Assembly (NCBI GenBank): GCA_024405755.1
Contig: JAKSOD010000007.1
Span: 1-61,768, forward strand
Direction: 5' to 3'
From: Clostridia bacterium
GTDB taxonomy: Bacteria; Bacillota; Clostridia; Oscillospirales; CAG-272
DNA length: 61,768 nucleotides
The position numbers and the translations under genes are program-made. Within the stretch, counting starts at the first letter, position 1; each line of letters opens with the position of its first letter. Below are positions 42,581 to 52,484 of this stretch, in pieces. The notes beneath the pieces are model-generated. The model made no database searches. It was not told the origin of the DNA and worked only from the letters and a program-made list of their open reading frames with translations.

Positions 42581-45049
42581 ATGAAGAGTAAATTCACTCA
42601 GAAAGCACAGAATGCGCTCAACGGTGCAATGCAGTACGCCCGCGATATGGGCAGCACATATATCGGGTCCGAGCATCTGCTGCTCGGACTTATGGGAGAG
42701 GGAGATTCAGCAGCTTCCAAATTGCTCTACGCACGCGGTGCGGATACAGAAACAATAAGAAATGCCGCCGCGGGAATTAACGGGATCAGAGCTGCAAGTC
42801 CCGTTCTCCCTTCCGATATGACACCGAGAACAAAAAAAATCATTGAAGCGTCAGCCGCCGTTTCGGTAAGATACGGTCAGACATTTATCGGATCCGAACA
42901 CCTGCTTCTTGCAATGCTCGAAGAAAAAGACTGTGCTGCTGTAAAGATACTTGACTCAGTCGGAGTTCGTTCTGCTGACATAAGGAGCGACATTACGGCA
43001 TATCTTGACAGTATTTCGGAACTTGCTTCCGTCCGTCAGAAAGGCAGGCGGGAGGCTAAGTCTTCGGGGGAGATCGAAGGTGCGCCAACCCTTTCCCGTT
43101 ACGGACGCGATCTTACCGCAGCTGCGGCGTCAGGAGCACTTGATCCCGTTATCGGAAGACAAACAGAAACAGAACGTGTAATACAGATACTCTGCCGTAG
43201 AACAAAAAACAACCCGTGCCTTGTCGGTGAACCCGGCGTTGGAAAAACCGCCGTTGTAGAGGGACTTGCTCAGGCGATTGCAGAGAGGAATGTACCGGAT
43301 CTGCTTGAAAACAAACGTCTGATCTCTCTTGATATCCCTTCAATGATCGCCGGAGCAAAATACAGAGGTGAATTTGAAGAGAGAATGAAATCTGTCCTCG
43401 AAGAACTGAGGAACAACGACGATCTCGTTCTGTTTGTTGACGAAGTTCACACCATAATCGGTGCAGGAGCAGCAGAAGGGGCTGTCGATGCGGCAAATAT
43501 TCTTAAACCTGCACTTGCCCGAAGCGAACTTCAGATGATCGGTGCCACGACTCTTGAAGAATACCGCCGTCATATCGAAAAAGATGCAGCACTTGAACGT
43601 CGTTTCCAACCTGTAACGGTCGGAGAGCCTTCCCCGGAGGAAGCAAAAGAAATATTGCGCGGTCTGCGCGACAAATACGAAGCGCATCACAAACTCACTA
43701 TAACTGACGAAGCGATCGACGCAGCCGTCGAACTGTCCGTGAGATACGTAAACGACCGTTTTCTTCCAGATAAAGCTCTTGACCTTATTGACGAGACTGC
43801 GGCAGGTATCAGAATCTCAAAGCACCGCATCCCCGAGGCACAGAAACGACTTGAAGAACGTCTCGGTGAGATCGCCATTGAAAAGGAAGAGGCAATCGCC
43901 GGTCAGGACTTTTCCCGTGCCGCCGATATGCGTGACGAGGAGATTCGTCTGCGAAGTGAACTTGAATCGTTCATCAATTCAAATGAAAAAGAAGAAGATC
44001 CGAAGGAAGGACTTACACTTAACCGCGAGGATATTGCGGCGACTGTTACACGTTGGACGGGGATACCAGTTTCAGGTCTCACAGCCGACGATGGAGAACG
44101 TTATGTCGGACTTTCAGAGAGACTGAAACGAAGAGTTGTGGGCCAGAACGCTGCCGTTGATGCGGTTTGCAGGTCTATCCTCCGCGGAAGAGCAGGACTT
44201 CAACCGCCGGACAGACCAATAGGCTCGTTTATATTTCTTGGGCCCGGCGGAGTCGGAAAAACGGAACTATGCCGGGCACTCGCGGAAGAACTTTTCGGAT
44301 CACGAAATCTTATTATCCGCCTCGATATGTCTGAATATATGGAAAAACACAGCGTATCACGTCTTATCGGATCACCGCCCGGTTATGTAGGTTATGATGA
44401 GGGAGGACAGTTGACTGAACAAGTACGCCGAAGACCTTATTCCGTGGTTTTATTTGACGAAATCGAAAAGGCTCATCCGGATATATTCAATATTCTTCTT
44501 CAGGTTCTCGAAGACGGCATTCTCACCGATTCTCAGGGACGAAGGGTGGATTTCAAAAACACCGTCATAATCATGACTTCGAACGCAGGCTCGCAGTACC
44601 ACACATTACGCAGCGGGATAGGTTTTTCAACAGCAGATACACACGGTGATAATGAAAAAACTGCTGCTGAAAACGAAAAACGAATACGTCAGGCTCTGAA
44701 AGAAACATTCCGCCCCGAATTTCTTGACAGAATCGACGAAACCGTCATATTCTCCGGTCTGTCTATCGAAAGTCTCCGAAAAATCTGCCGCAGAATGCTC
44801 GGTGAACTCGCGAAAAGAGCATCTCGTTCGGGTGTTGAACTGAATTTTGATGACAGCGCAGTTGATTTTCTTTGCCGTCACGGAACGGACTCCGACACCG
44901 GCGCGCGTCCACTGCGTCATCTTATAGCTTCACGGGTCGAAGCTCCTCTTTCCGAACTGATTCTCGGAGGTGCAGTAAATTCCGTAATAAATGTCAGATG
45001 TGACTCGGCTGAAAAAGGCATTGAATTTTTTTGCGAAAACAAAAAGTAA
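42581..45049 (+). CDS. clpC: ATP-dependent chaperone/protease subunit ClpC
   Basis: Hsp100 unfoldase of 822 aa that feeds ClpP. It has two N-terminal Clp repeats (about 1-145), and AAA domain 1 with Walker A GEPGVGKTAVVEG and DEVHTIIGAG. A UVR-like coiled middle (DFSRAADMRDEEIRLRSELE, about 445-464) follows. AAA domain 2 has GPGGVGKTE and VLFDEIEKAHPD, with a C-terminal small domain. The ClpC type is indicated by the UVR-like segment and short middle domain. The ctsR-mcsA-mcsB genes that often precede it are missing. CGGAGG lies 8 nt before the ATG. Confidence 0.95.
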   Translation: MKSKFTQKAQNALNGAMQYARDMGSTYIGSEHLLLGLMGEGDSAASKLLYARGADTETIRNAAAGINGIRAASPVLPSDMTPRTKKIIEASAAVSVRYGQTFIGSEHLLLAMLEEKDCAAVKILDSVGVRSADIRSDITAYLDSISELASVRQKGRREAKSSGEIEGAPTLSRYGRDLTAAAASGALDPVIGRQTETERVIQILCRRTKNNPCLVGEPGVGKTAVVEGLAQAIAERNVPDLLENKRLISLDIPSMIAGAKYRGEFEERMKSVLEELRNNDDLVLFVDEVHTIIGAGAAEGAVDAANILKPALARSELQMIGATTLEEYRRHIEKDAALERRFQPVTVGEPSPEEAKEILRGLRDKYEAHHKLTITDEAIDAAVELSVRYVNDRFLPDKALDLIDETAAGIRISKHRIPEAQKRLEERLGEIAIEKEEAIAGQDFSRAADMRDEEIRLRSELESFINSNEKEEDPKEGLTLNREDIAATVTRWTGIPVSGLTADDGERYVGLSERLKRRVVGQNAAVDAVCRSILRGRAGLQPPDRPIGSFIFLGPGGVGKTELCRALAEELFGSRNLIIRLDMSEYMEKHSVSRLIGSPPGYVGYDEGGQLTEQVRRRPYSVVLFDEIEKAHPDIFNILLQVLEDGILTDSQGRRVDFKNTVIIMTSNAGSQYHTLRSGIGFSTADTHGDNEKTAAENEKRIRQALKETFRPEFLDRIDETVIFSGLSIESLRKICRRMLGELAKRASRSGVELNFDDSAVDFLCRHGTDSDTGARPLRHLIASRVEAPLSELILGGAVNSVINVRCDSAEKGIEFFCENKK

Positions 45050-45064
45050 ATTTGCAATTAATTC

Positions 45065-45093
45065 TTGACAGTTATTCCTTGATGTGCTATAAT
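45065..45093 (+). promoter_or_regulatory. gdhA promoter
   Basis: TTGACA (45065-45070), a 17-bp spacer and TATAAT (45088-45093), a perfect consensus. Confidence 0.85.
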
Positions 45094-45106
45094 TTTTTCA
45101 TATTGA

Positions 45107-46483
<1,377 letters not shown>

Positions 46484-46504
46484 TAAATGTTTTTTCACAA
46501 ATAG

Positions 46505-46542
46505 ACATGGGTGGCTCACGTCAGTGAGTCACCCATGTTTTC
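46505..46542 (+). terminator. gdhA terminator
   Basis: 15-bp stem ACATGGGTGGCTCAC / GTGAGTCACCCATGT (one wobble pair) with loop GTCA, followed by TTTTC. It abuts the stop of the converging HAD gene. Confidence 0.88.
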
Positions 46543-47158
46543 AGATCAGATCTTTGATCTGTAAAAGATCAGTAATTCTGTATTCTACTTCAGTATTGTC
46601 GTAATAATGATCCGGATCAAAAAGGCAGCCCGCCATTCCGGCATTTCGTCCGCAGTCGGTGTCAATGTCACGGTCACCGATCATCAGACATTCGGAAAGC
46701 GAGAAACTATATTTCTCTGCAAGATATTCAAGTGCCTCGGGCGACGGCTTGAGGGCAAATCCGTATGTACTGTTGACTATCTCGGTAAAATAGCCATCTA
46801 TTCCCCAGATCTTCATAAGTTCCTCCGGAAGAGTTCCGGAATGTGTATAAATAAAATTCCTGCATCCTTTCATAGACGCATATTCAAGTAATTCCGAAGC
46901 ACCTGCGATCGGGAACTGTTCCGTAAAAGCACGTTTTCTATGATATTCTTTCAGTTTCTTCGAAACCTCCGGGTATTCAACCGGGAAATCATACCTTCCG
47001 ATCGCGTAACCGACTGAAATTTTTAGTTTCGCCAAAACAGATTCATAGGTATCGGATAGTCCGAAATAATGCAGCACATCAAGGAAACACATAGTCAGGC
47101 AGGGATATGTATCGGATAGAGTACCGTCAAAATCAAAAATCAGATTCTTGTAACTCAT
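46541..47158 (-). CDS. HAD-superfamily phosphatase (phosphoglycolate phosphatase-like)
   Basis: A 205-aa cytosolic haloacid-dehalogenase hydrolase. It has motif I DFDGTLSDT (nucleophile Asp9), a helical cap (about 15-85), motif II YTHSGT (about 105), motif III Lys in FALKPSPE (about 137) and motif IV IGDRDIDTDCGRNAG (about 157). The substrate, presumably a small phosphate ester, is unknown. Its start overlaps the stop of the upstream membrane-protein gene by 4 nt, so the two are translationally coupled. Confidence 0.85.
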   Translation of the reverse strand: MSYKNLIFDFDGTLSDTYPCLTMCFLDVLHYFGLSDTYESVLAKLKISVGYAIGRYDFPVEYPEVSKKLKEYHRKRAFTEQFPIAGASELLEYASMKGCRNFIYTHSGTLPEELMKIWGIDGYFTEIVNSTYGFALKPSPEALEYLAEKYSFSLSECLMIGDRDIDTDCGRNAGMAGCLFDPDHYYDNTEVEYRITDLLQIKDLI

Positions 47159-47757
47159 TCTTCCTTCTTCTTTCTCTTTGCCTCTTTTTTGCGTTCGATC
47201 TCCTCAGGGGTTTCCGGCAGAAGAATACGTGTCAGATGCCAGCCTTTTACGCCGCAAATATACGCTCCTGTGCATACCGCAAGTGAGGGAACAATCACGA
47301 GAAAGTAGATCCACCAGCAGCAGTTTAGCGGCTGACCGCCGAAATTCGTAGATAATACACCGGTATACATTCCCTGGATCAGCAGAGATATGACCTTAGC
47401 TACTCCGCCGATATTTGAGATAACCTGATTGTCGCAGAGAATACCAAGTGTGATAAGAACTGCAAGTATGAAATTCGGCACGTTTGCAAGAAGTGAAACG
47501 TAAAGTCCTGTCAGCGGACGAAATTCCGATCTTCCGGACGACACGCGATTCTGATCTTTCAGTCCCATATCGAATGAAGAAGCATACAACAGAAAAAGAT
47601 AAAAAACAATTGCACCGATACTTGTTATCACAAGCAGGGTCTTGTTCTCACTCTTGCCTGTGGCAAATGCAAGAGCAAACCCGAACATTGAAATCGCAAA
47701 TTGATTTATCAGCAATTTTACAACATCATAGGAATGTTTTAACCATAATTCCTTCAT
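47155..47757 (-). CDS. Multi-pass membrane protein, unknown
   Basis: A 200-aa protein with four to five hydrophobic segments (about 13-30, 42-62, 87-110, 120-135, 148-168). It ends in a highly basic, Lys/Glu-rich cytosolic tail (EEIERKKEAKRKKKEE). No family is recognised. The stop overlaps the HAD phosphatase start. The gene diverges from the Xer recombinase with about 170 bp between them, which contains AT-rich promoter-like sequence. Confidence 0.6.
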   Translation of the reverse strand: MKELWLKHSYDVVKLLINQFAISMFGFALAFATGKSENKTLLVITSIGAIVFYLFLLYASSFDMGLKDQNRVSSGRSEFRPLTGLYVSLLANVPNFILAVLITLGILCDNQVISNIGGVAKVISLLIQGMYTGVLSTNFGGQPLNCCWWIYFLVIVPSLAVCTGAYICGVKGWHLTRILLPETPEEIERKKEAKRKKKEE

Positions 47758-47930
47758 TTTATCCCTCCGGTGTAGATATTAAGTTAATTATATACTTATA
47801 TATTATTAGATTCAATAAGAATACAAGAAAGTTTACAGATTATCCACTAAAAACTTCCGAAATGTTGTATAATTATTATCAGAAACACATCTTTCGGCAC
47901 AATAATGAGAACGAAAAAAGGAGATTATCA

Positions 47931-49097
47931 ATGGGAACGAATTACGAACCTGAGGAATACCCGCCCGTTCTGCGGGATTTTGCCGGTTACAAGGCAGTAA
48001 TTCAAAACTGCTCACCGCGTACTGTGAACGAATATATGCTTGATCTCCGTTCTTTTTTCCGCTTCCTAATTTCCAGACGCAGACATATCAGATACGGAAC
48101 GGATGAATTCGACAAGATCACACTTGATGAAATAGATTTGGATTTCATTGCTTCCGTAACCACTGCTGATATCTACGATTTTATGTTCTTCACGGAACGT
48201 GAACTCAATAATGCTCCGGCTGCGCGGGCAAGGAAACTTTCAGCGATAAAAGGTCTCTTTAAATACTATACTTCAAAACGGAATTTATTGGAAAAAGATC
48301 CTTCATCATCAATTGAAACACCTAAAAAAAGGAAAACTCTGCCGAAATACCTGACGCTTGAAGAATCTGTTCTTCTCCTTGACACTGTAAGAAATGACAC
48401 TGAAACACGGCATGACGTTCGTTTGCGTAATTATGCCATGATCACTTTGTTTCTGAACTGCGGGATGCGTCTGTCGGAACTTGTAGGGATAAATCTCGGT
48501 GACCTTGACAGATATCTGCGTTCTGTACGCGTAATCGGTAAGGGCAATAAGGAACGTGTTATTTATCTGAATGATGCCTGCCGAGGCGCGCTTGCGGAGT
48601 ATCTTCCCGAACGAAACAGCGAAGCCAACAAGACTCTTGTCACACGCGCGCTTTTTATTTCAAATCGCGGAGAACGTATAAGCAACCGAGCCGTTCAATG
48701 GGTCGTTACAAAGTACCTTGAAAAAGCCGGACTCGGTTACCGACATTTTTCGGTACATAAACTCCGTCATACAGCAGCGACTCTGATGTATCAGAAAGGC
48801 GGTGTTGACGTCCGTATACTCAAAGAAATACTCGGTCACGAACAGCTGAACACAACTCAGATATACACTCATGTCGCCGACTCCGATATTGAACGTGCAA
48901 TGGCAAAAAATCCGCTTGCCGGTATCGGAACAACTTCAAGTTCCACACATATGGAACAGGTTCAGCCGGACTCGCTTGACGAACTTGATTCAGCTATACC
49001 GTTCATGTCAATGACGGGAGAATCAGCTGATACTGGACGGGAAGACATTGAACCTTTTGACGAAGATGATGAAAACGATGATTACGACGAAAACTGA
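47931..49097 (+). CDS. XerC/D-type tyrosine recombinase with long acidic tail
   Basis: Site-specific recombinase of 388 aa, versus about 300 for standard Xer proteins. It has an N-terminal SAM-like DNA-binding domain (about 10-125). The catalytic residues lie in CGMRLSEL (Arg, about 177), the GKGNKERV Lys, HKLRHTAATLMY (His-x-x-Arg, about 277), LGHEQLNTTQIY (His and nucleophile Tyr). The last ~65 residues are extra and strongly acidic (DEDDENDDYDEN). The ATG at 47931 follows AAAAAGGAG by 8 nt. Upstream opening to 47484 is antisense to the membrane gene. It may be the chromosome-dimer resolvase or a specialised recombinase; no dif site was identified. Confidence 0.88.
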   Translation: MGTNYEPEEYPPVLRDFAGYKAVIQNCSPRTVNEYMLDLRSFFRFLISRRRHIRYGTDEFDKITLDEIDLDFIASVTTADIYDFMFFTERELNNAPAARARKLSAIKGLFKYYTSKRNLLEKDPSSSIETPKKRKTLPKYLTLEESVLLLDTVRNDTETRHDVRLRNYAMITLFLNCGMRLSELVGINLGDLDRYLRSVRVIGKGNKERVIYLNDACRGALAEYLPERNSEANKTLVTRALFISNRGERISNRAVQWVVTKYLEKAGLGYRHFSVHKLRHTAATLMYQKGGVDVRILKEILGHEQLNTTQIYTHVADSDIERAMAKNPLAGIGTTSSSTHMEQVQPDSLDELDSAIPFMSMTGESADTGREDIEPFDEDDENDDYDEN

Positions 49098-49217
49098 TTT
49101 TTATTTTTATATATACAAATTGTTTTTTATATGATATAATATGTTTGAAAGAAAATTCCCCGGATACAAATTAACTCACAAAGTGTATCCGAAGAAATGA
49201 TGAAAGGAAGTAAAGAA

Positions 49218-50825
49218 TTGGAACTTACCAATTTCTCCCTCATATACCCCAACGAGCAAAGCCAAAGAGAACATATGACATCCCGGAATATTCCTGATAT
49301 TTCAATGTACGTTCTCGAGGAATTAGGTCTGCTTGAAATTTTTGATTTAAAAAACTCGCAGCTCTCTGAATTTTTCACGTCAGATCCCGCGGTGATAAAA
49401 TACCGTATGGAGACTTTCTCCGATATGCTGAACAATCCGGAGTTGATAAAAACTCTGAATGCGCTGCTTCCGATACTCAACGACATAATGGAATTGCGCC
49501 GTCTTGAAGCTGACAGCGGAGACACCAACGATTACCTTTCAAGCATAACGGAAATCGAACTTTACATTTCCTGCGTAGACACACTTGACGACGGACTGAA
49601 TGAGGTCAGGGATAATCTTAAAGGAAGCGCGTTCCGTACTCTCTGTGACAGAATCAACGAACTTGCCGAAAGCGATTATTACAGCGAACTCAACGAACGT
49701 CTGTGCGAGCTTACACAGCGTGTGAGAGAGATAAGAAGCGTGACTATGGGAGTCAACCTTGACGCTCAGCTGCGCCCGAAAGAAGCGGGCGTTCTGTCTA
49801 TCAATCCCGAACCTTTCCGTTCGGGAGATGTACTTGAGAAGATTCTGCGTTTGAATTTCAAAGATGACGAATATACCTGCATTGCAAATCTCGTTCCTTT
49901 CAACCGGAAACAGTCGGAAAATCAAAAAACTGCGCTTCAGCTTGCTTTCACTTCCGCAATCAATGATGTTTACAAATCTTCTCTCCATTCATGGAAAAAA
50001 ATCGTTCAACAATACGTTCTCGAAAATACTGATTTTCTTCTCAATCTTCTTCCGGAAATCGAATTCCTTATCAAGGGAACCAGACTTATGCAGGCACTGC
50101 GTTCGCGCGGCTGTGCCCTCTGTGAGCCGCAGATAACCTCGATGGAAGAACGTGCCTTCCGTGCCGTCGGATTATATAATCCCGCCGTTGCACTGAAAGT
50201 TGACGATGAGATCGTAACAAATGACCTGATCTTTGATGAAAACGCCATGATCTATGTTCTGTCAGGTCCTAACCGCGGAGGGAAATCCGTAATAACCTGC
50301 GCCCTCGGTATGGCGCAGGCACTTATGCAGCTCGGATTGTTTATTCCGGCTGACAGTGCCGTTATCTCACCGGTTGACGCAATTTTCACTCATTTTCCAA
50401 CCGGTGCAGACGACACGATCGACAAGGGACGTCTCGGTGAGGAATGTGCAAGGCTCGGTGAAATCTTTGAGAAAGTCACTTCACACTCTCTTGTACTGCT
50501 GGATGAATCTCTTTCGTCGACCGGGTCCTATGAGGCTTCGTACATTGCCGCGGAAGTTCTGACCGGCTTCTCCTGCGCCGGATGCAGAACGCTTTTCTCC
50601 ACCCACCTGCATGAACTTTCAGGCTTCATTGACGATATAAACGCCAAGTGTATTCCTCAGGGCGGCGCTCCGATAGACACACTGGTTGCCGGAATTGAAT
50701 CCGGAAAACGGTCCTTCAAGATCACCCGTGCCAAACCTGACGGCAAGAGTTATGCCCGCGATATTGCGGACAAATACGGACTCTCGCATGACTCGATTAT
50801 GGAAAAAATCAAAAGAAACAGATAA
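49218..50825 (+). CDS. Orphan MutS-like ATPase
   Basis: A 535-aa protein with only the MutS core/lever and C-terminal ATPase domains. Walker A is SGPNRGGKSV (MutS consensus GPNMGGKS), Walker B is LVLLDESLSST, and STHLHEL follows. The mismatch-recognition N-terminal domain of MutS1 and the Smr nuclease of MutS2 are both missing, so this is a separate MutS subfamily with unclear function. The TTG at 49218 is favoured because AAAGGAAG lies 7 nt upstream; ATGs at 49197 and 49200 have no ribosome site. It sits between the Xer recombinase and two small membrane genes. Confidence 0.8.
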   Translation: MELTNFSLIYPNEQSQREHMTSRNIPDISMYVLEELGLLEIFDLKNSQLSEFFTSDPAVIKYRMETFSDMLNNPELIKTLNALLPILNDIMELRRLEADSGDTNDYLSSITEIELYISCVDTLDDGLNEVRDNLKGSAFRTLCDRINELAESDYYSELNERLCELTQRVREIRSVTMGVNLDAQLRPKEAGVLSINPEPFRSGDVLEKILRLNFKDDEYTCIANLVPFNRKQSENQKTALQLAFTSAINDVYKSSLHSWKKIVQQYVLENTDFLLNLLPEIEFLIKGTRLMQALRSRGCALCEPQITSMEERAFRAVGLYNPAVALKVDDEIVTNDLIFDENAMIYVLSGPNRGGKSVITCALGMAQALMQLGLFIPADSAVISPVDAIFTHFPTGADDTIDKGRLGEECARLGEIFEKVTSHSLVLLDESLSSTGSYEASYIAAEVLTGFSCAGCRTLFSTHLHELSGFIDDINAKCIPQGGAPIDTLVAGIESGKRSFKITRAKPDGKSYARDIADKYGLSHDSIMEKIKRNR

Positions 50826-50924
50826 TCGAAAACGTCAGCTAATTTGCTGACGTGCGATAAAGATGTTTTTTTAAAGTTGTATTTTATTTGTTAAATACCG
50901 ATGCTCGATAAAGGAGAACATAGT

Positions 50925-51155
50925 TTGAAAATATTCAATACGATTGCAGCCTATGCCGTTGTTTTTCTTCCCGCAATTCTTGCGCTGGTACTGTTGGTTT
51001 TCGCGCTCGTCCGCTACATCATAGCAAACAAGCAATCGGATATTCGCAAAAGCCGAAAGGGACTTCTGATTGCCGCGTCCGTTCTTTTGGGAATCGTTGC
51101 GGCGGCATATGCAACTATTATCATTTTGTTGGCACTCGCTATCCGCAATATGTAA
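50925..51155 (+). CDS. Small two-helix membrane protein
   Basis: A protein of about 76 aa with two hydrophobic segments (about 3-28 IFNTIAAYAVVFLPAILALV and 48-73), separated by a short basic loop (KQSDIRKSRKG). The TTG at 50925 is chosen because AAAGGAG lies 8 nt before it; the ORF is open from the ATG at 50901. It is the first gene of a rightward cluster with a 46-aa membrane protein and a PstS-like protein. Its function is unknown; a partner role with the PstS-like protein is possible. Confidence 0.6.
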   Translation: MKIFNTIAAYAVVFLPAILALVLLVFALVRYIIANKQSDIRKSRKGLLIAASVLLGIVAAAYATIIILLALAIRNM

Positions 51156-51174
51156 CGCTCCGGAGGGATGGTAG

Positions 51175-51315
51175 ATGAAAAATAAAACGTATAATATCGT
51201 ACTGTTTTCCGTTCTGGCCATTTGCATTATTTTGACGGCTGTATTGATCTTTTATACCGTGGAACAGTATGAATACGTGTCGATAATCAGCTTTATCGCG
51301 CGTGAGAGGTGGTAA
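51175..51315 (+). CDS. 46-aa membrane microprotein
   Basis: A very short ORF with an excellent ribosome site (GGAGG, 8 nt before the ATG). One transmembrane segment spans about residues 8-27 (IVLFSVLAICIILTAVLIFY), then a short C-terminal tail. It starts 19 bp after the 76-aa gene stop and ends 1 bp before the PstS-like gene start. The tight spacing supports translation. No family recognised. Confidence 0.55.
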   Translation: MKNKTYNIVLFSVLAICIILTAVLIFYTVEQYEYVSIISFIARERW

Positions 51316-51316
51316 G

Positions 51317-52309
51317 ATGCGTAAAATCGAAAACAGCGAAAAAAACACCGCACTCACGTCGCAGTTGCTTTCTATTACCGCAATCGTTGTGATTTTTGCG
51401 TTGCTTTGGGCAGTGATATGGGCATTCGTCACGTCACGATGCGTTTCGGATGAAAACGACGAAATGAAAATCAAAATGATTGACGTTTCGAAAAACCTTC
51501 CGTTTGACGATAATTCACATATTGCTCACTTCAAGAGCGAAATGACTCTTGAGGGGGAACTCCCGGTTCTTGACGGTGCAGCCGCGTTATTTCCGCTATA
51601 CAGCGCGTTTGCCGAAGCGATATATCCCGAAGAGAGCGTAATATATAATAGTGATATTGGCGATTTTGATGCCGGTTCCGCCCTGCAATTCCGCAATACA
51701 GTACGCGGATTCAACGCTTTGATCGACGGAGACGCAGATGTTTTCTTCTCGGTCTATCCATCAAACGAACAGTTTGAATATGCCGCCAAAGCGGGAGTTG
51801 AACTTGATTACGTTCTTATCGGCAAGGAGGCGTTTGTTTTTCTTGTAAATGAGAACAATCCGGTTGACTCACTAACGCAGGAAGAGCTTCGCGGTCTGTT
51901 TACAGGAAAATACAAAAACTGGAATCAGGTTGGCGGTTCTGACCGACCGGTTCACCCGATCAAACGAATCTCAGGCTCGGGAAGCCAAAGTACGCTTGAA
52001 AAGTTTCTCGGCGGTGAAAAAGTCTATACGAATCCTCTCGGATTTATGGGTGCTTCAATCGGCTATTCCTTCCGCTGGTATACAACCGAGGTCGTAAAGG
52101 AAGGCGGCGTCAAAATAATATCGGTTGATGGCGTCTATCCTGATTCCAATGCTATCCGTGACGGGACTTATCCGTTGACAAGCAACTTCTACGCTATATA
52201 CCGTAAAGACAATGAAAAGCATAATATTCAGGAACTGATTGATTTTATATTGTCAGAAGAAGGTCAGAATCTGATAGAAGCAAGTGGTTATTGCAGGATA
52301 TGCTGTTAA
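51317..52309 (+). CDS. Membrane-anchored PstS-like substrate-binding protein
   Basis: A 330-aa protein. It has an uncleaved N-terminal membrane segment (about 17-38) and a PBP-like domain with LPVLDGAAALFPLYSAFAEA, then VLIGKEAFVFLVNENNPVDS, then RISGSGSQSTLEKFL. This is the phosphate-binding PstS-like fold. It lacks a lipobox, and no pstC/A/B genes follow, so it may sense or sequester a ligand rather than feed an importer. The ending SGYCRICC is odd compared with the usual GYVPI end of relatives. AGAGGTGG precedes the ATG at 51317, which is preferred over the GTG-type opening at 51302. Confidence 0.72.
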   Translation: MRKIENSEKNTALTSQLLSITAIVVIFALLWAVIWAFVTSRCVSDENDEMKIKMIDVSKNLPFDDNSHIAHFKSEMTLEGELPVLDGAAALFPLYSAFAEAIYPEESVIYNSDIGDFDAGSALQFRNTVRGFNALIDGDADVFFSVYPSNEQFEYAAKAGVELDYVLIGKEAFVFLVNENNPVDSLTQEELRGLFTGKYKNWNQVGGSDRPVHPIKRISGSGSQSTLEKFLGGEKVYTNPLGFMGASIGYSFRWYTTEVVKEGGVKIISVDGVYPDSNAIRDGTYPLTSNFYAIYRKDNEKHNIQELIDFILSEEGQNLIEASGYCRICC

Positions 52310-52388
52310 TAACGGTTTCTCATTTATTTCAAGTTTAACAGTCACAATCGCGTAGATCAATATATTTCAGTTTGTCAAGCAAAAGACT

Positions 52389-52431
52389 TAACCGCCGAAG
52401 AGGAAATAAATTCCTTTCCGGCGGTTTTTTT
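52389..52431 (+). terminator. Terminator of the PstS-like cluster
   Basis: Inverted repeat AACCGCCG...CGGCGGTT with a ~15-bp imperfect stem, followed by a seven-T run. Confidence 0.85.
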
Positions 52432-52484
52432 ATGTCAAATATTCTTTTTATGCGGATGTGCCATTCTCGGCTGACGTTTTATTA

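Noticed and set aside
52240..52330. Possible frameshift near the PstS-like C-terminus
   Set aside because: The ending CRICC is odd, but no alternative frame restores a clear family C-terminus, so a frameshift cannot be supported.
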